Source: Exiguobacterium indicum HHS 31 (lineage in GTDB: Bacteria; Bacillota; Bacilli; Exiguobacteriales; Exiguobacteriaceae). From it: a DNA stretch of 64,000 nucleotides. The DNA lies in NCBI RefSeq assembly GCF_001939065.1, contig NZ_MPSZ01000005.1, positions 62,001 through 126,000 of the forward strand, written 5' to 3'. The notes under the pieces are model-generated. The model was not told the DNA's origin. It did no database searches and saw only the letters and a program-made list of their open reading frames with translations. Shown one piece after another: positions 41,869 to 51,200 of the stretch. The first letter of the stretch is position 1. Every line of letters starts with the position of its first letter. Made by a program: the position numbers and the translations under genes.

Positions 41869-44187
41869 ATGTTTCGCTCAGAATGGAAGAAATTGAAGAG
41901 TCCGATGATGATCGTCGTCATTCTCGCCCTCATCCTCGTACCGTTTCTCTACAACTCCATCTTCTTATCTGCATTCTGGGACCCATACGGTCGTACAGAA
42001 GATATTAAGGTTGCTATCGTCAACGAAGACAAAGCAACGAAGTTTAAAGGAGAAAAAGTCGACATCGGGGATCAGTTCGTCGACAAACTCAAAAAAAATG
42101 ATGATTTTGATTGGCAGTTCTTGTCTCAGGACAAAGCCGAAAAAGAACTACGCGACGGAAAAGTCTACATGACGGTTGTCATCCCGAAGAATTTCTCTAA
42201 AAATGCAACGACACTACTCGATGATCATCCAAAAAAGATTGAGTTGGAATATTACTTGAACCCAGCCAAAAACTACTCGGGCACACAAATTTCGAGTACG
42301 GCTGCCAAACAATTAAACGAAAAGATCCGTAAATCCGTGACAAAACAATACAGTAGTGCGATCTTCGGTGCGTTAAAGAAAATTGCAAACGGTATGGAAA
42401 AGGCATCGGACGGTTCTTCTAAACTAGAAGATGGCAACCACAAAACAGCGGATGGTGCTAAAACACTGGCTACGAACCTCGGAAAACTTGCGGATGGCAG
42501 TCTGACACTATCTGAAAAGCTCGGGGAAGCAAATCAAGGTTCAAAAAAACTCAGTGACGGTGTCACGACACTCGACGAAAAAACTGCTCTCTTCGCTCAA
42601 AAAACGGGTGAGTTGTCTTCTGGGTTGAACACGCTAGACGAAAATGGTGGTAAGTTGCAAGCCGGTGCCGCGCAACTAGAAGACGGAGCAACAAAACTCA
42701 GCGGTGGCTCGACACAAGTCCGTCAAGGGGTAGAGCAACTGGCTGCGGGTACGGCTCAGCTCAACGAAAAAATTCCTCAGTTGACGGACGGATTAAATCA
42801 ACTGGACGAGAAAGCTCAGGCAGCTAATGTATTATTAAATCAATTGAATCAAGATGCTGCACAATCTAAACAAGATCTACGTGCGCGTCGAGAAGCGCTT
42901 GAAGCAAATGCCGCTCAACTAAAACAAGTTATTTCCGCTTCTGATCAATTATCAGATGAGGAGAAACAAACGTTACTTGGAACAATTGGAACGTTAGAAG
43001 AAAATATTAAAAGCCTCGCTGCGCAAGAAGGGGCAATCGATCAAAGTCTTGCTCAAGCAACCGAAGCGACGAAAAAAATCGGTCAACTTGCTGCTGGCGG
43101 TAAGCAAGTCGAGTCCGCCGTATCGCAACTGAACGCAGGTCAAGTAAAACTCGTCGACGGTGCGAAGCAAGTCGAATCTGGCGCACAACAATTAGCAAGC
43201 GGACAAAAGACATTCAATGAAAAACTCGGTCAATATACTGCAGGCGTGCATAAAGCGGCAACAGGCGGTACACAACTGGCTGACGGAGCTAATCAACTTT
43301 CAGATGGCACACACCAACTCCAAACAGGAGCTAGCGCGTTAACTAACGGGTTAGGTCAATTGGCATCTGGTTCAACTACGATTACAGACGGTATCGGTAA
43401 AACGACCGATGGGGCTTCAAAAATCGCGGATGCCAATACGAAACTTGAAGATGGGGCTAAAACGTTGAAGGATGAGCTTAGCAAAGGGGCTAAGGACGCA
43501 ACTGTCAAGCCTACGAAAGAGCGGGATAACATGCTGGCAGAACCTGTCGTCTTAAAAGAACATGACTATTCGACGGTCAACAACTACGGTTCTGGTTTAT
43601 CAGCTTACATCCTTAGTATCGCCTTATTCGCAGGTGCCTTGATGTTCTCGTCTGTCTACCAGATTCGTCCAGAACATGGCGAGAGTCTGACATGGCGCTT
43701 CCTTGTCGGTAAATTATCACTCATCTTACCGATCGGCGCATTACAAGGTGTCGCAGCGGCTACGGCCATCGTCTATGTTCTCGATTCTGATGTCGCGAGC
43801 GTTCCTGCACTCTACGGATTCGCCGCCTTAACAGGTATGACGTTCATCACGATTCTGTTCACGCTCGCGATGCTACTCGGTCGCGTCGGACAATTCCTTG
43901 CCTTCCTACTACTTCTGCTTCAAATCGGTGGTAGTGGCGGTACGTTCCCAGTCGAGATGACGCCAAGCTTCTTCCAAGCGATTCACGCCTTCTTACCAAT
44001 GACGTATTCAGTCGGTGGATTCCGTGAAGCCCTTGGACTTGGTGTGACGGACACCCTCATCTCAAACAGTCAAGTCCTCGCGACCATCCTAGTCGTCGCG
44101 TTGCTCATCAGCTTCGTTGGAGGGCTCGGAGCCAAGCGGATTTTACTCTCAACGAAAGTGAGACGAAAACAACATGACACAGTCTGA
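41869..44187 (+). CDS. YhgE/Pip-family membrane protein
   Basis: A 772-residue protein. One membrane helix near the N-terminus (about 13-35) begins the family start RSEWKKLKSPMMIVVILALILVPFLYNSIFL. A large extracytoplasmic region (about 40-575) follows, dominated between 165 and 560 by coiled-coil repeats of the type L-x-D/A-G-x-x-x-L. Five to six membrane helices form the C-terminal ABC-2-like domain (about 580-765). Pip was first described as a phage-infection protein in lactococci; relatives are linked to type VII secretion (EsaA-like) and drug efflux. ATG behind AAAGGGGA. It overlaps the TetR gene by 14 bases. Confidence 0.88.
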   Translation: MFRSEWKKLKSPMMIVVILALILVPFLYNSIFLSAFWDPYGRTEDIKVAIVNEDKATKFKGEKVDIGDQFVDKLKKNDDFDWQFLSQDKAEKELRDGKVYMTVVIPKNFSKNATTLLDDHPKKIELEYYLNPAKNYSGTQISSTAAKQLNEKIRKSVTKQYSSAIFGALKKIANGMEKASDGSSKLEDGNHKTADGAKTLATNLGKLADGSLTLSEKLGEANQGSKKLSDGVTTLDEKTALFAQKTGELSSGLNTLDENGGKLQAGAAQLEDGATKLSGGSTQVRQGVEQLAAGTAQLNEKIPQLTDGLNQLDEKAQAANVLLNQLNQDAAQSKQDLRARREALEANAAQLKQVISASDQLSDEEKQTLLGTIGTLEENIKSLAAQEGAIDQSLAQATEATKKIGQLAAGGKQVESAVSQLNAGQVKLVDGAKQVESGAQQLASGQKTFNEKLGQYTAGVHKAATGGTQLADGANQLSDGTHQLQTGASALTNGLGQLASGSTTITDGIGKTTDGASKIADANTKLEDGAKTLKDELSKGAKDATVKPTKERDNMLAEPVVLKEHDYSTVNNYGSGLSAYILSIALFAGALMFSSVYQIRPEHGESLTWRFLVGKLSLILPIGALQGVAAATAIVYVLDSDVASVPALYGFAALTGMTFITILFTLAMLLGRVGQFLAFLLLLLQIGGSGGTFPVEMTPSFFQAIHAFLPMTYSVGGFREALGLGVTDTLISNSQVLATILVVALLISFVGGLGAKRILLSTKVRRKQHDTV

Positions 44188-44728
44188 TAAAGAAATACTG
44201 ATACTAGACTCAGCGATGGCTTGCTTTTCTGAACTCGGTTATAAAGGTACGACGATCGAGCGTGTCGCTCGACGCGCTCATGTCGGGAAACCGACCGTCT
44301 ACCAACTGTTTGAAAGTAAACTCAATTTGTTCGAATCGCTCGTAACCCGTGTGCTGCAAGAGATGAAAGAAGAAGCAGAACGCGCTTACGTCGAACATGC
44401 GACGGTAGAAGAAAATAAGCAAGCAATGATCGATGCTATCGTCTATCATCAGCAACAACATTTGTTCATTCTTCAAATCATTGAAGAAACACGTAATCTT
44501 AAATTACAAGAAATGCAAGAATTACGGACACGTATTGAACGACATGTCGTCGAATATCTTAAAACGCTCCTTGAGACTCGCCTTGGACAAGATGATCGTG
44601 ACGTACCAGTCGATGTCACAGCCTTTCTGATTTTCCGGACGTATATCGCATTGATTGCCGAATGGCCATCGATTGCGCATCCACTTGAGCTCGATACGAT
44701 TCGTCGTGCCATGCTACGTATTTTATGA
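44174..44728 (+). CDS. TetR-family transcriptional regulator
   Basis: A 184-residue regulator. The N-terminal helix-turn-helix reads ILDSAMACFSELGYKGTTIERVARRAHVGKPTVYQLFESKLNLFE (9-53), the standard TetR_N pattern. The C-terminal ligand domain is unassigned. It is translationally coupled to the YhgE/Pip gene, whose leader holds a matching palindrome, so it probably represses the operon until a membrane-active ligand is bound. Ends before a bidirectional terminator. Confidence 0.9.
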   Translation: MTQSDKEILILDSAMACFSELGYKGTTIERVARRAHVGKPTVYQLFESKLNLFESLVTRVLQEMKEEAERAYVEHATVEENKQAMIDAIVYHQQQHLFILQIIEETRNLKLQEMQELRTRIERHVVEYLKTLLETRLGQDDRDVPVDVTAFLIFRTYIALIAEWPSIAHPLELDTIRRAMLRIL

Positions 44729-44732
44729 ATCA

Positions 44733-44764
44733 AAAAACCGCCGGTCAGTGGATCGGCGGTTTTT
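44733..44764. terminator. Bidirectional terminator
   Basis: AAAAACCGCCG / CGGCGGTTTTT with a ten-base loop. The stop codon of the minus-strand gene (44745) lies inside it. Confidence 0.85.
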
Positions 44765-45380
44765 CATATTCTCGATTCTTTTCTAAATTCCGTGCCGTTT
44801 GACTAGAAGTAACTGTTTTTTCATCCTTCAGTGTGCCAAACAACCAATCTCCCACCGGATTTGACACACCAAACCAGTAGTGTTCATTTTTGAAATGATG
44901 TAATAGATGCGTTCTTTTCATCCATTTTCCAAAGCGTGTTCTCGGTTTCAACGGAACGTGTGCCACGTAATGTTTCCATTCATACACAAGCAGCATGACG
45001 ATCAATCCACTCGCGGCTGCCGCTGTCGAAACGACAGATTGCGTCAGAAAATAGGTCAGAGCAGCAAAGAAACCAAGATTCGGCAAGGAATACCAGACCG
45101 GTAAAAACAACAGATGCAGTTCATTCGGATGCGCATGATGATCGTAATGAAGTCGTTTCAACAATTTTCGTCCAAGCACATTTTTAGGCGGTGGTAAATG
45201 AAACAAAAAACGATGCGTCAAGTATTCACTGAAGCTAAATACGATCAGTCCAAGACAAAAGAATAATATAGTCGTCCAATGAAACGGCTGAGCAAGGACA
45301 TAACTACTGACCGCAATCAGTAATACGAGCATCATCAAAATATCCGGAAACAGAAAAAAACGACGATAAATATTTGACAT
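44745..45380 (-). CDS. Fatty acid hydroxylase/sterol desaturase-fold membrane protein
   Basis: A 211-residue membrane protein with four hydrophobic stretches. Histidine boxes of the superfamily are EYLTHRFLFH (about 52-61), LHYDHHAHPNE (about 77-87), HYVAHVP (about 137-143) and HLLHHFKNEHYWFG (about 158-171). These ligate a di-iron centre that hydroxylates or desaturates lipids or carotenoids. The order and spacing resemble carotenoid beta-hydroxylase and small fatty-acid hydroxylases; the substrate is unknown. Start ATG with AAGGGGAAAG upstream; the gene stands alone. Confidence 0.8.
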   Translation of the reverse strand: MSNIYRRFFLFPDILMMLVLLIAVSSYVLAQPFHWTTILFFCLGLIVFSFSEYLTHRFLFHLPPPKNVLGRKLLKRLHYDHHAHPNELHLLFLPVWYSLPNLGFFAALTYFLTQSVVSTAAAASGLIVMLLVYEWKHYVAHVPLKPRTRFGKWMKRTHLLHHFKNEHYWFGVSNPVGDWLFGTLKDEKTVTSSQTARNLEKNREYEKPPIH

Positions 45381-45505
45381 TGGTGCTTTCCCCTTTCTCT
45401 TTCGTTACAGCGTATAATCGCACGTTCATCGATTCGTCACGTTTTTTACTTCAAGTCGTGTAGTCATTCTCGCTCCCTCCCTTATACTAAATAGAGAATG
45501 GAGTG

Positions 45506-45784
45506 ATGATCACTTTGAGTTTATCGACCGGAATCATCTTCGTGTTACTCGCCTATACACTCATGTCGCTTTACGACATGTGGCAGGTATACCGGATAAC
45601 GAGCAAGCTTTGGATGTTTGTATTATTTCTTGCAACATTAATCAGTCTCATCGTTGCCTTTTTTGTGGCCCCTGTCCTTGCGCTATTCTTTTACTGGTCA
45701 CGCCATCCATTGAAACGAAACATCGGTATCGTGTTACTGATTGTCGTTTGTCTTATCTCAATCATGACAAAATTGTCGTCTTGA
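45506..45784 (+). CDS. Small three-helix membrane protein, unknown
   Basis: A 92-residue very hydrophobic protein with helices at about 6-25, 33-62 and 69-88, joined by short polar turns (MWQVYRITSK; SRHPLKRN). No family recognised. Start could be ATG 45506, GTG 45503, or TTG 45515, which is better spaced from GGAGTGAT. Ends at a clear terminator. Confidence 0.6.
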   Translation: MITLSLSTGIIFVLLAYTLMSLYDMWQVYRITSKLWMFVLFLATLISLIVAFFVAPVLALFFYWSRHPLKRNIGIVLLIVVCLISIMTKLSS

Positions 45785-45791
45785 TTGAATT

Positions 45792-45820
45792 CCTTCATGA
45801 ACTACTCATGAAGGTTTTTT
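45792..45820 (+). terminator. Terminator after the small membrane protein gene
   Basis: CCTTCATGA / TCATGAAGG with a five-base loop and six T. Confidence 0.85.
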
Positions 45821-46554
45821 CATGTCCTACTACCGAAGAAGAGTCGGCGCATCAACTCACGTTCCGGCATCTCCGTCGTTTTGAGAACGTCTAAAAATGG
45901 TCGATCATCATATGAAAGCTTCAGGATTTCTGAACGGACTTGGTCCTTCTCCCAATCGATGATTGCTACTGGAGCAATAGCTGTTTCCTGACATCCAAGT
46001 GCACCTGGATTAATAAAGAGCGTTTGCTCTGTCTCGACTTGTTGCGCTGGATGATGGTGACCGAAACCAATGATCCGCGCCTCACTTCCAGCAAACAGGA
46101 CGGATAAGTTTTCTTTCGTTCCATCCACCGCTTGCTTTAACGGCTCTTCACCAATCTTCTTCGTCTGGTCGGCATAAGCATAGTGCGTCAGGTGCATCGT
46201 TTGTTCCTGATGCATGATATTTAAGACACGCGGTAAACGTTCCAAATACTTTTGATTTTCTTGCGTCAACGTATCCGCAATCCATTGATGGTGCTCTTTC
46301 GCATGGCGGTAACTATCGGGATAGTTCTCCCCATGGATTAAAGCAAGGACACATTCATCATGATTCCCAGAAATCGTTTGAATATCTGGTCGTTGCTTCA
46401 ATAGATCAATGACTTCATTATGCTCTGGTCCAATGCCGACAAGATCACCGAGACAATAGACGGCATCGATCTCTGGTTGTTGATCAAGATAGGACAATAC
46501 TGCACGTAATGCTGATGCATTACCATGAATATCTGTAAAAAGCATCACTTTCAT
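45820..46554 (-). CDS. Metallophosphoesterase (YfcE/MJ0936-like)
   Basis: A 244-residue calcineurin-like phosphoesterase. Metal ligands lie in TDIHGNASA (8-16), CLGDLVGIGPEHN (about 35-47), SGNHDECV (about 62-69), and the final GFGHHHPAQQ plus NPGALG. This is the single-domain class of phosphodiesterases with Mn2+ or Ni2+; related Bacillus proteins (YsnB group and larger DNA-repair types) have undefined substrates. ATG after GGAGGCG. Divergent from the transporter leader at 46681. Confidence 0.9.
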   Translation of the reverse strand: MKVMLFTDIHGNASALRAVLSYLDQQPEIDAVYCLGDLVGIGPEHNEVIDLLKQRPDIQTISGNHDECVLALIHGENYPDSYRHAKEHHQWIADTLTQENQKYLERLPRVLNIMHQEQTMHLTHYAYADQTKKIGEEPLKQAVDGTKENLSVLFAGSEARIIGFGHHHPAQQVETEQTLFINPGALGCQETAIAPVAIIDWEKDQVRSEILKLSYDDRPFLDVLKTTEMPERELMRRLFFGSRT

Positions 46555-46680
46555 GTAAACGCCTCCATTGTTGGTACATTAGGATTTCCCGATGATACCG
46601 TGAATTCCTGTCAGATTTCAGGAAAAAATAAATTGTCAGAAAATATTGATTATTAATCAAGAGCATGTTAGGCTTAGAAA

Positions 46681-46884
46681 AATTCACAGAGAGGGGCACG
46701 ATCGAATGATTCCGACGCAACAGCCATTTAACCAAGTCGGCCGACTGATTATTCTATGCATGAGGGACTGAAAACTTTTCCGATGATGAAACGGAAATGA
46801 TTTTTGGGCCCTTCTTTCGATGCATCGAATGAGGCGCCCGCACAGAATGAGTGGCGCCTATCCCAAAAACGGATAGGCTTTTTT
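46681..46884 (+). ncRNA. Structured attenuator-like leader before the PfoR-type transporter
   Basis: The 371-base gap before the transporter holds no gene. Its distal part contains successive hairpins: AGTCGGCCGACT (46735-46746), TTTCCG/CGGAAA (46777-46797) and TTCGATGCATCGAA (46816-46829). AGGCGCC (46832-46838) can pair with GGCGCCT (46853-46859), but the last four bases of that arm are the first four of the terminator stem GCCTATCC/GGATAGGC (46856-46878), so the two are mutually exclusive. A GGGGCA...GACGCAACAGCC segment (46693-46725) recalls c-di-GMP-I (GEMM) aptamers, but the second half does not fit well. Class not established. Confidence 0.5.
46856..46884 (+). terminator. Intrinsic terminator in the transporter leader
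   Basis: GCCTATCC / GGATAGGC with a seven-base loop and six T, 41 bases upstream of the start codon of the gene it would control. Confidence 0.9.
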
Positions 46885-46925
46885 CATGGCAAAAAATAGA
46901 GATAGATAGAGAGAGGATGACAACG

Positions 46926-47939
46926 TTGAAAGAATATGCGATGGATCGAATGGTAAAAGTATCAGCTGGAATGGCAAATGCCGTTCTTGTAACACTCGGT
47001 GTCGGACTCCTGATTGAGACACTCGGAAATCTTCTACATATCCAAATGCTACTGACGATTGGTGGTGTCGCAAAAGTACTACTCGCCCCTGCACTTGGTG
47101 CCGGTATTGCCTTTCAGCTCGGAGGAAATACACTTGTTCTGTTCAGCGCGATGATCGCAGCGACGATCGGTGGTGCCGCTCTTCAATCAACTGCTTCTGG
47201 ACTCGTTCTTGTACCCGGTCAGCCGATCAGTGCGTTACTCGCAGCTGCCGTCGCTGTATACGTCGGAAAACGTATGACTGGAAAAACGAAATTTGACATG
47301 ATGGTCATCCCGATGAGTGCTGTCCTTGCTGGCGGCGTGACTGGAATCGGTGCTGCTGCCGTCACGACACCACTCCTTACAAAATTCAGTGCCATGATCA
47401 CAGCATCCGTTGAATCATCTCCAATCGCAACTTCTCTTGTCATCGCACTCATCTTTAGTGTCTTATTGATGTCTCCTGCTTCGTCCGCTGCACTCGCTAT
47501 CGCTTTGCAACTTGATCCTGTAGCAAGTGCCGCTGCACTGATTGGCTGTTCCGCTCAATTCGTCGGCTTCACGTTGATGGCATACCGTCAGACGGATCCA
47601 GGTGGTTTGATTGCTTCATTCTTTGTAACACCTAAAGTACAATTCCCGAATATCGTTAAAAATCCACGTCTTGTCGTTGCACCGTTTCTCGCAGCGATGA
47701 TTTCAGCTCCTGTCGCGACGCTTCTTCTCTCTTTGAAAGTACCGTACGAACTCGCAGGACTTGGATTAAATTCGATGATTGCCCCACTCAATATTTTCGT
47801 CAACCAAGGTCCTCAGGCGTTCCTCGTCTTCTTCTTGACTGGTGTCGTTCTACCTGGCGTCTTGACGCTCGTCTTCTATCGATTGACGACCGTCGCAGGG
47901 TGGACGAAGCGTGGCGATCTTCATCTTGAAATTCAATAA
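46926..47939 (+). CDS. PTS EIIC-like/PfoR-family membrane transporter
   Basis: A 337-residue protein with about nine to ten hydrophobic helices, rich in Ala, Gly and Val. The sequence matches the PTS_EIIC_2/PfoR family: LLIETLGNLLHIQMLLTIGGVAKVLLAPALGAGIAFQLGGNTLVLFSAM, AALQSTASGLVLVPGQPISALLAA, GLNSMIAPLNIF. There is no EIIA or EIIB domain, and PfoR relatives work without known PTS partners; substrate is unknown. TTG 46926 (nine bases after GAGAGG) is a better start than ATG 46917, which abuts the site. It is controlled by the leader upstream and ends in its own terminator. Confidence 0.85.
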   Translation: MKEYAMDRMVKVSAGMANAVLVTLGVGLLIETLGNLLHIQMLLTIGGVAKVLLAPALGAGIAFQLGGNTLVLFSAMIAATIGGAALQSTASGLVLVPGQPISALLAAAVAVYVGKRMTGKTKFDMMVIPMSAVLAGGVTGIGAAAVTTPLLTKFSAMITASVESSPIATSLVIALIFSVLLMSPASSAALAIALQLDPVASAAALIGCSAQFVGFTLMAYRQTDPGGLIASFFVTPKVQFPNIVKNPRLVVAPFLAAMISAPVATLLLSLKVPYELAGLGLNSMIAPLNIFVNQGPQAFLVFFLTGVVLPGVLTLVFYRLTTVAGWTKRGDLHLEIQ

Positions 47940-47957
47940 AACAATTTACCTCCCTTC

Positions 47958-47994
47958 CAACTATTCCTGATTGATTTCGGGAATAGTTTTTTTA
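47958..47994 (+). terminator. Terminator after the PfoR-type transporter gene
   Basis: AACTATTCC / GGGAATAGTT with T7. Confidence 0.8.
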
Positions 47995-48002
47995 ACGCAA
48001 AA

Positions 48003-48032
48003 AAAAATCGTCCCTTCGAAAAGGAACGATTT
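48003..48032 (-). terminator. Terminator of the first tRNA-Val
   Basis: AAATCGT-CCTT / AAGG-ACGATTT stem with T9 on the minus strand, directly after the tRNA. Confidence 0.85.
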
Positions 48033-48037
48033 CGGTA

Positions 48038-48110
48038 TGATTCTGACTGGGCTCGAACCAGCGACCTCTACCCTGTCAAGGTAGCGCTCTCCCAGCTGAG
48101 CTACAGAATC
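48038..48110 (-). tRNA. tRNA-Val (anticodon GAC), copy 1
   Basis: A complete 73-base cloverleaf on the minus strand. Acceptor GATTCTG/CAGAATC, D-arm AGCTCAGCTGGGAGAGC, anticodon stem CTACC/GGTAG with loop TTGACAG (GAC), T-arm CTGGTTCGAGCCCAG, discriminator A. CCA is not encoded. The 5' end is at 48110. It is identical to the copy at 58531-58603. Confidence 0.97.
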
Positions 48111-48296
48111 ATGCTGTGTTGTTACTGGGTATATTTTTATTATAGCAGCATATCGAAAAGTGTAAAGCCTTTTTCACAAAAAAATTATCTTTTTCCAAGA
48201 AAGATCTTTTTAAATAAAAACAGTTTTAAAGTTGCGGGTTCTATGAGTGTCCTCTACTATGTAAATAAGCACATATAAAAAGAAAGGAGCGTTCAT

Positions 48297-51200
48297 ATGA
48301 ACTTTTTAACCCGATTTAGTTTGAAGAACTCGGTTGCTGTCTTCATCATTGCAATCCTATTGATTTTAGGAGGCGTGTATTCCTTCTCACAATTAAAAGT
48401 TGATCAGTTCCCGGAAATCGAGTTTCCTCAGATTTCAATCGAAGCGGTTTACCCTGGTGCATCACCTGACGATGTCGATAAACAAGTCGTCTCAAAGCTT
48501 GAAACTTCCCTTAAAGGAATTGAAGGGGCTACCAAGCTAACAAGTTCTTCTTATGAAAGTATCGGTATCTTAAACATCGAATTCCCGTTCGATACCGATA
48601 TGGATAAGGTCGAACAACAAATCGATGCTGCCATCCAAGATGCGAATCTACCGGAGGAAGCAACGACGAAATTAAATCGTCTGTCCTTTGGATCGTTCCC
48701 GATCTATAATATCTCCTTCTTTAGCAAGGATGGTAAAGACATCGAAAAAATCCTTAAGGAAGACATCGAGCCTGAACTTAATAAGATTCCAGGCATCAAC
48801 AGCGTGTCGGTTGGTGGCTATAAGGATGATCTCGTTCAAATCACCGTCGATAAGGAGAAAGCGACGGAAGCGGGTCTCTCGCTCTCAAGCATCAAGGAAC
48901 AAATCAATGGAAAGTATGTCTCGTTCCCATCTGGTCAGCTATCAGAAAACGATTCGAAAATTCCGATTCGTGTTGAGGAAAAACTAGAAAATCTAGATAA
49001 ACTAAAAAATCTACAATTAACACCTGCTACAGGTGCAACTAGTTCATCAAGTAACGGTCAAACAGGTGGTTCATCTGCTGGCGGTCCACCACAAGGTGCA
49101 ACGCAAGGACCACCAAGTACAACAGGTGGTGCAGCTGCAGATCAGGCGTCTGAACCTGCAGAGCCGATTCGCCTAGAGGATATCGCAAAAATCGAAGCCG
49201 TCTCACAACAAAGTGAAAAAACACGTTACGATTTAAAAGATTCCTTATCGATGGCAATCACGAAAAAACAAGATGCCAATACGGTCGAAATCGCAGATGA
49301 AGTCACGAAGATCCTCAATAAATATGACGACCAAGTCGACTATACGATTGGGATTGATTCAGCGAAGGATATCGAGGAGTCCGTTGCGACACTCGTCAAA
49401 GAAGGATTACTTGGTGCCCTCTTCGCATCACTCGCTGTACTCTTATTCTTGCGGAACATCCGCGCGACGATCATCGCCATCGTCTCGATTCCATTGTCAT
49501 TACTCATCGCCGCTATCTTCTTGAACTGGCAAGATATCTCCCTGAACATCATGACACTTGGTGGGATGGCTGTTGCAGTCGGTCGTGTCGTCGATGATAG
49601 TATCGTTGTCATCGAGAACATCTTCCGGCGCGTCCGAAAATCCGAATCCGGTATGACGGATGAGATCATCGAACAATCGACAAAAGAGATTCTAAAAGCA
49701 ATCACGTCATCAACGCTGACGACCGTCGTCGTCTTCCTACCGATTGGATTTGTCGGTGGGATTACTGGTAAGTTCTTCTTACCGTTCGCTTTGACGATTA
49801 TTTTCTCATTACTTGCGTCACTACTCGTTGCGATCACGATCGTACCGATTCTCGCAAAATTTGCCTTCAAGAAGGTACCAGCAGAAGAAAAAGAAGGCGC
49901 TCTCCAACGTTGGTATGGCAAGCTGATTGAAAAATCACTCTCGCACAAGGCGATCATCTTGATCGTATCGTTCGTCCTTCTCGGTGGTTCCCTAGCGATC
50001 GTACCGCGTCTCGGCTTTACGTTCATTCCGAACGAGGCATCGAAGACCTTGACGGCATCGCTCGAACTTCCGGCTGCCACATCACTTGAAAAAACAAGTG
50101 ACGTCTCGTTTGAGATGGAAAAAATGTTTGATAAAGAAAAAGCCATTGCTGACGTGACGACTTCTGTCGGAGCACGTGACTTCACGACAGGCTTACGTCT
50201 CGATAATAAAGCAAGTTACTTCTTGAATCTAAAAGACGGTGTAAACGTCGAGAAAACGATCAAGTCACTTGAAACACAGATGGAAGACATCGCTCAAGAT
50301 GAAAACGTCGATGTCAAAATCAGTGTGGCTGAACTATCGACAGGTGGTCCTCCGTCGAATAACAACGTCGATGTCGACTTGTTCTCGAACGACCTCGAAG
50401 CCCTTCAAGAAGCGGCAAAACTCGTCGAGGATAACATGTCGAAAAATAATGATTTGAAATATATCACGAACAACTTCAGCGAAAAACAAAAGCAGTATCT
50501 CGTAGAAATCGATCCTGAGAAAGCAAGTGATCGCGGACTATCTGGTTTCCAAATTCTCGGTACCGTCAACGATCAAACGAAGCCAGTCACGGTCGGAACG
50601 CTCAATCTCGACAATAAGGATCAAGACGTACAATTATCTTATGAAGAAGGACTCGTCTCGAAAGAAGATCTCGAAGATGTCCAACTCTTCTCAGCAAACG
50701 GTCCTGTCGCTTTAAAAGATGTTGCGAATGTCAATGAAGTCGAGACCTTCACATCGATTCAGAAACTCGACGGAAAAGTATATGCTCGCGTATCTGGACA
50801 AGTCAAAGGAGACGACGTTCAAAACGTTTCGAACGCTGTAAAAGCTGACGTCGAAAAAATCGATTTACCAGACGGTGTCTCACTGACAAGTGGTGGCGGA
50901 AATGACGATACGGTCGAAATCTTCCAATCACTCGGAATTGCGATCGTCGTTGCAATCGGACTTGTTTACCTGACAATGTTGATCACATTCGGAAAAGCTC
51001 GGATTCCGTTCATCATCTTGTCCTCTCTGATTTTTGTTCCGATTGGTTCACTCGTCACGCTCTTCCTTGCGAATGAACCATTGTCTGTTAGTGTCATGAT
51101 CGGCTTCCTGATGTTGATCGGAATCGTCACCACGAACGCAATCGTTCTCGTCGACCGCATTGGTCAAAACGTCGGACGTGGTATGCCGATCCGCGAATCA

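Noticed and set aside
46681-46760. Firm call of a c-di-GMP-I (GEMM) riboswitch
   Set aside because: Only the first half (GGGGCA and GACGCAACAGCC) resembles it; the tetraloop receptor and the second conserved half cannot be found, and AACAGCC has an extra base. Kept as an unclassified leader.
48038-48110. Reading of the tRNA as tRNA-Asp
   Set aside because: The seven-base loop TTGACAG places GAC, not GTC, at positions 34-36, so it is valine.
48126-48131. GGGTAT near the first tRNA-Val as a sigma-B -10
   Set aside because: No matching -35 upstream and about 165 bases from the next start codon.
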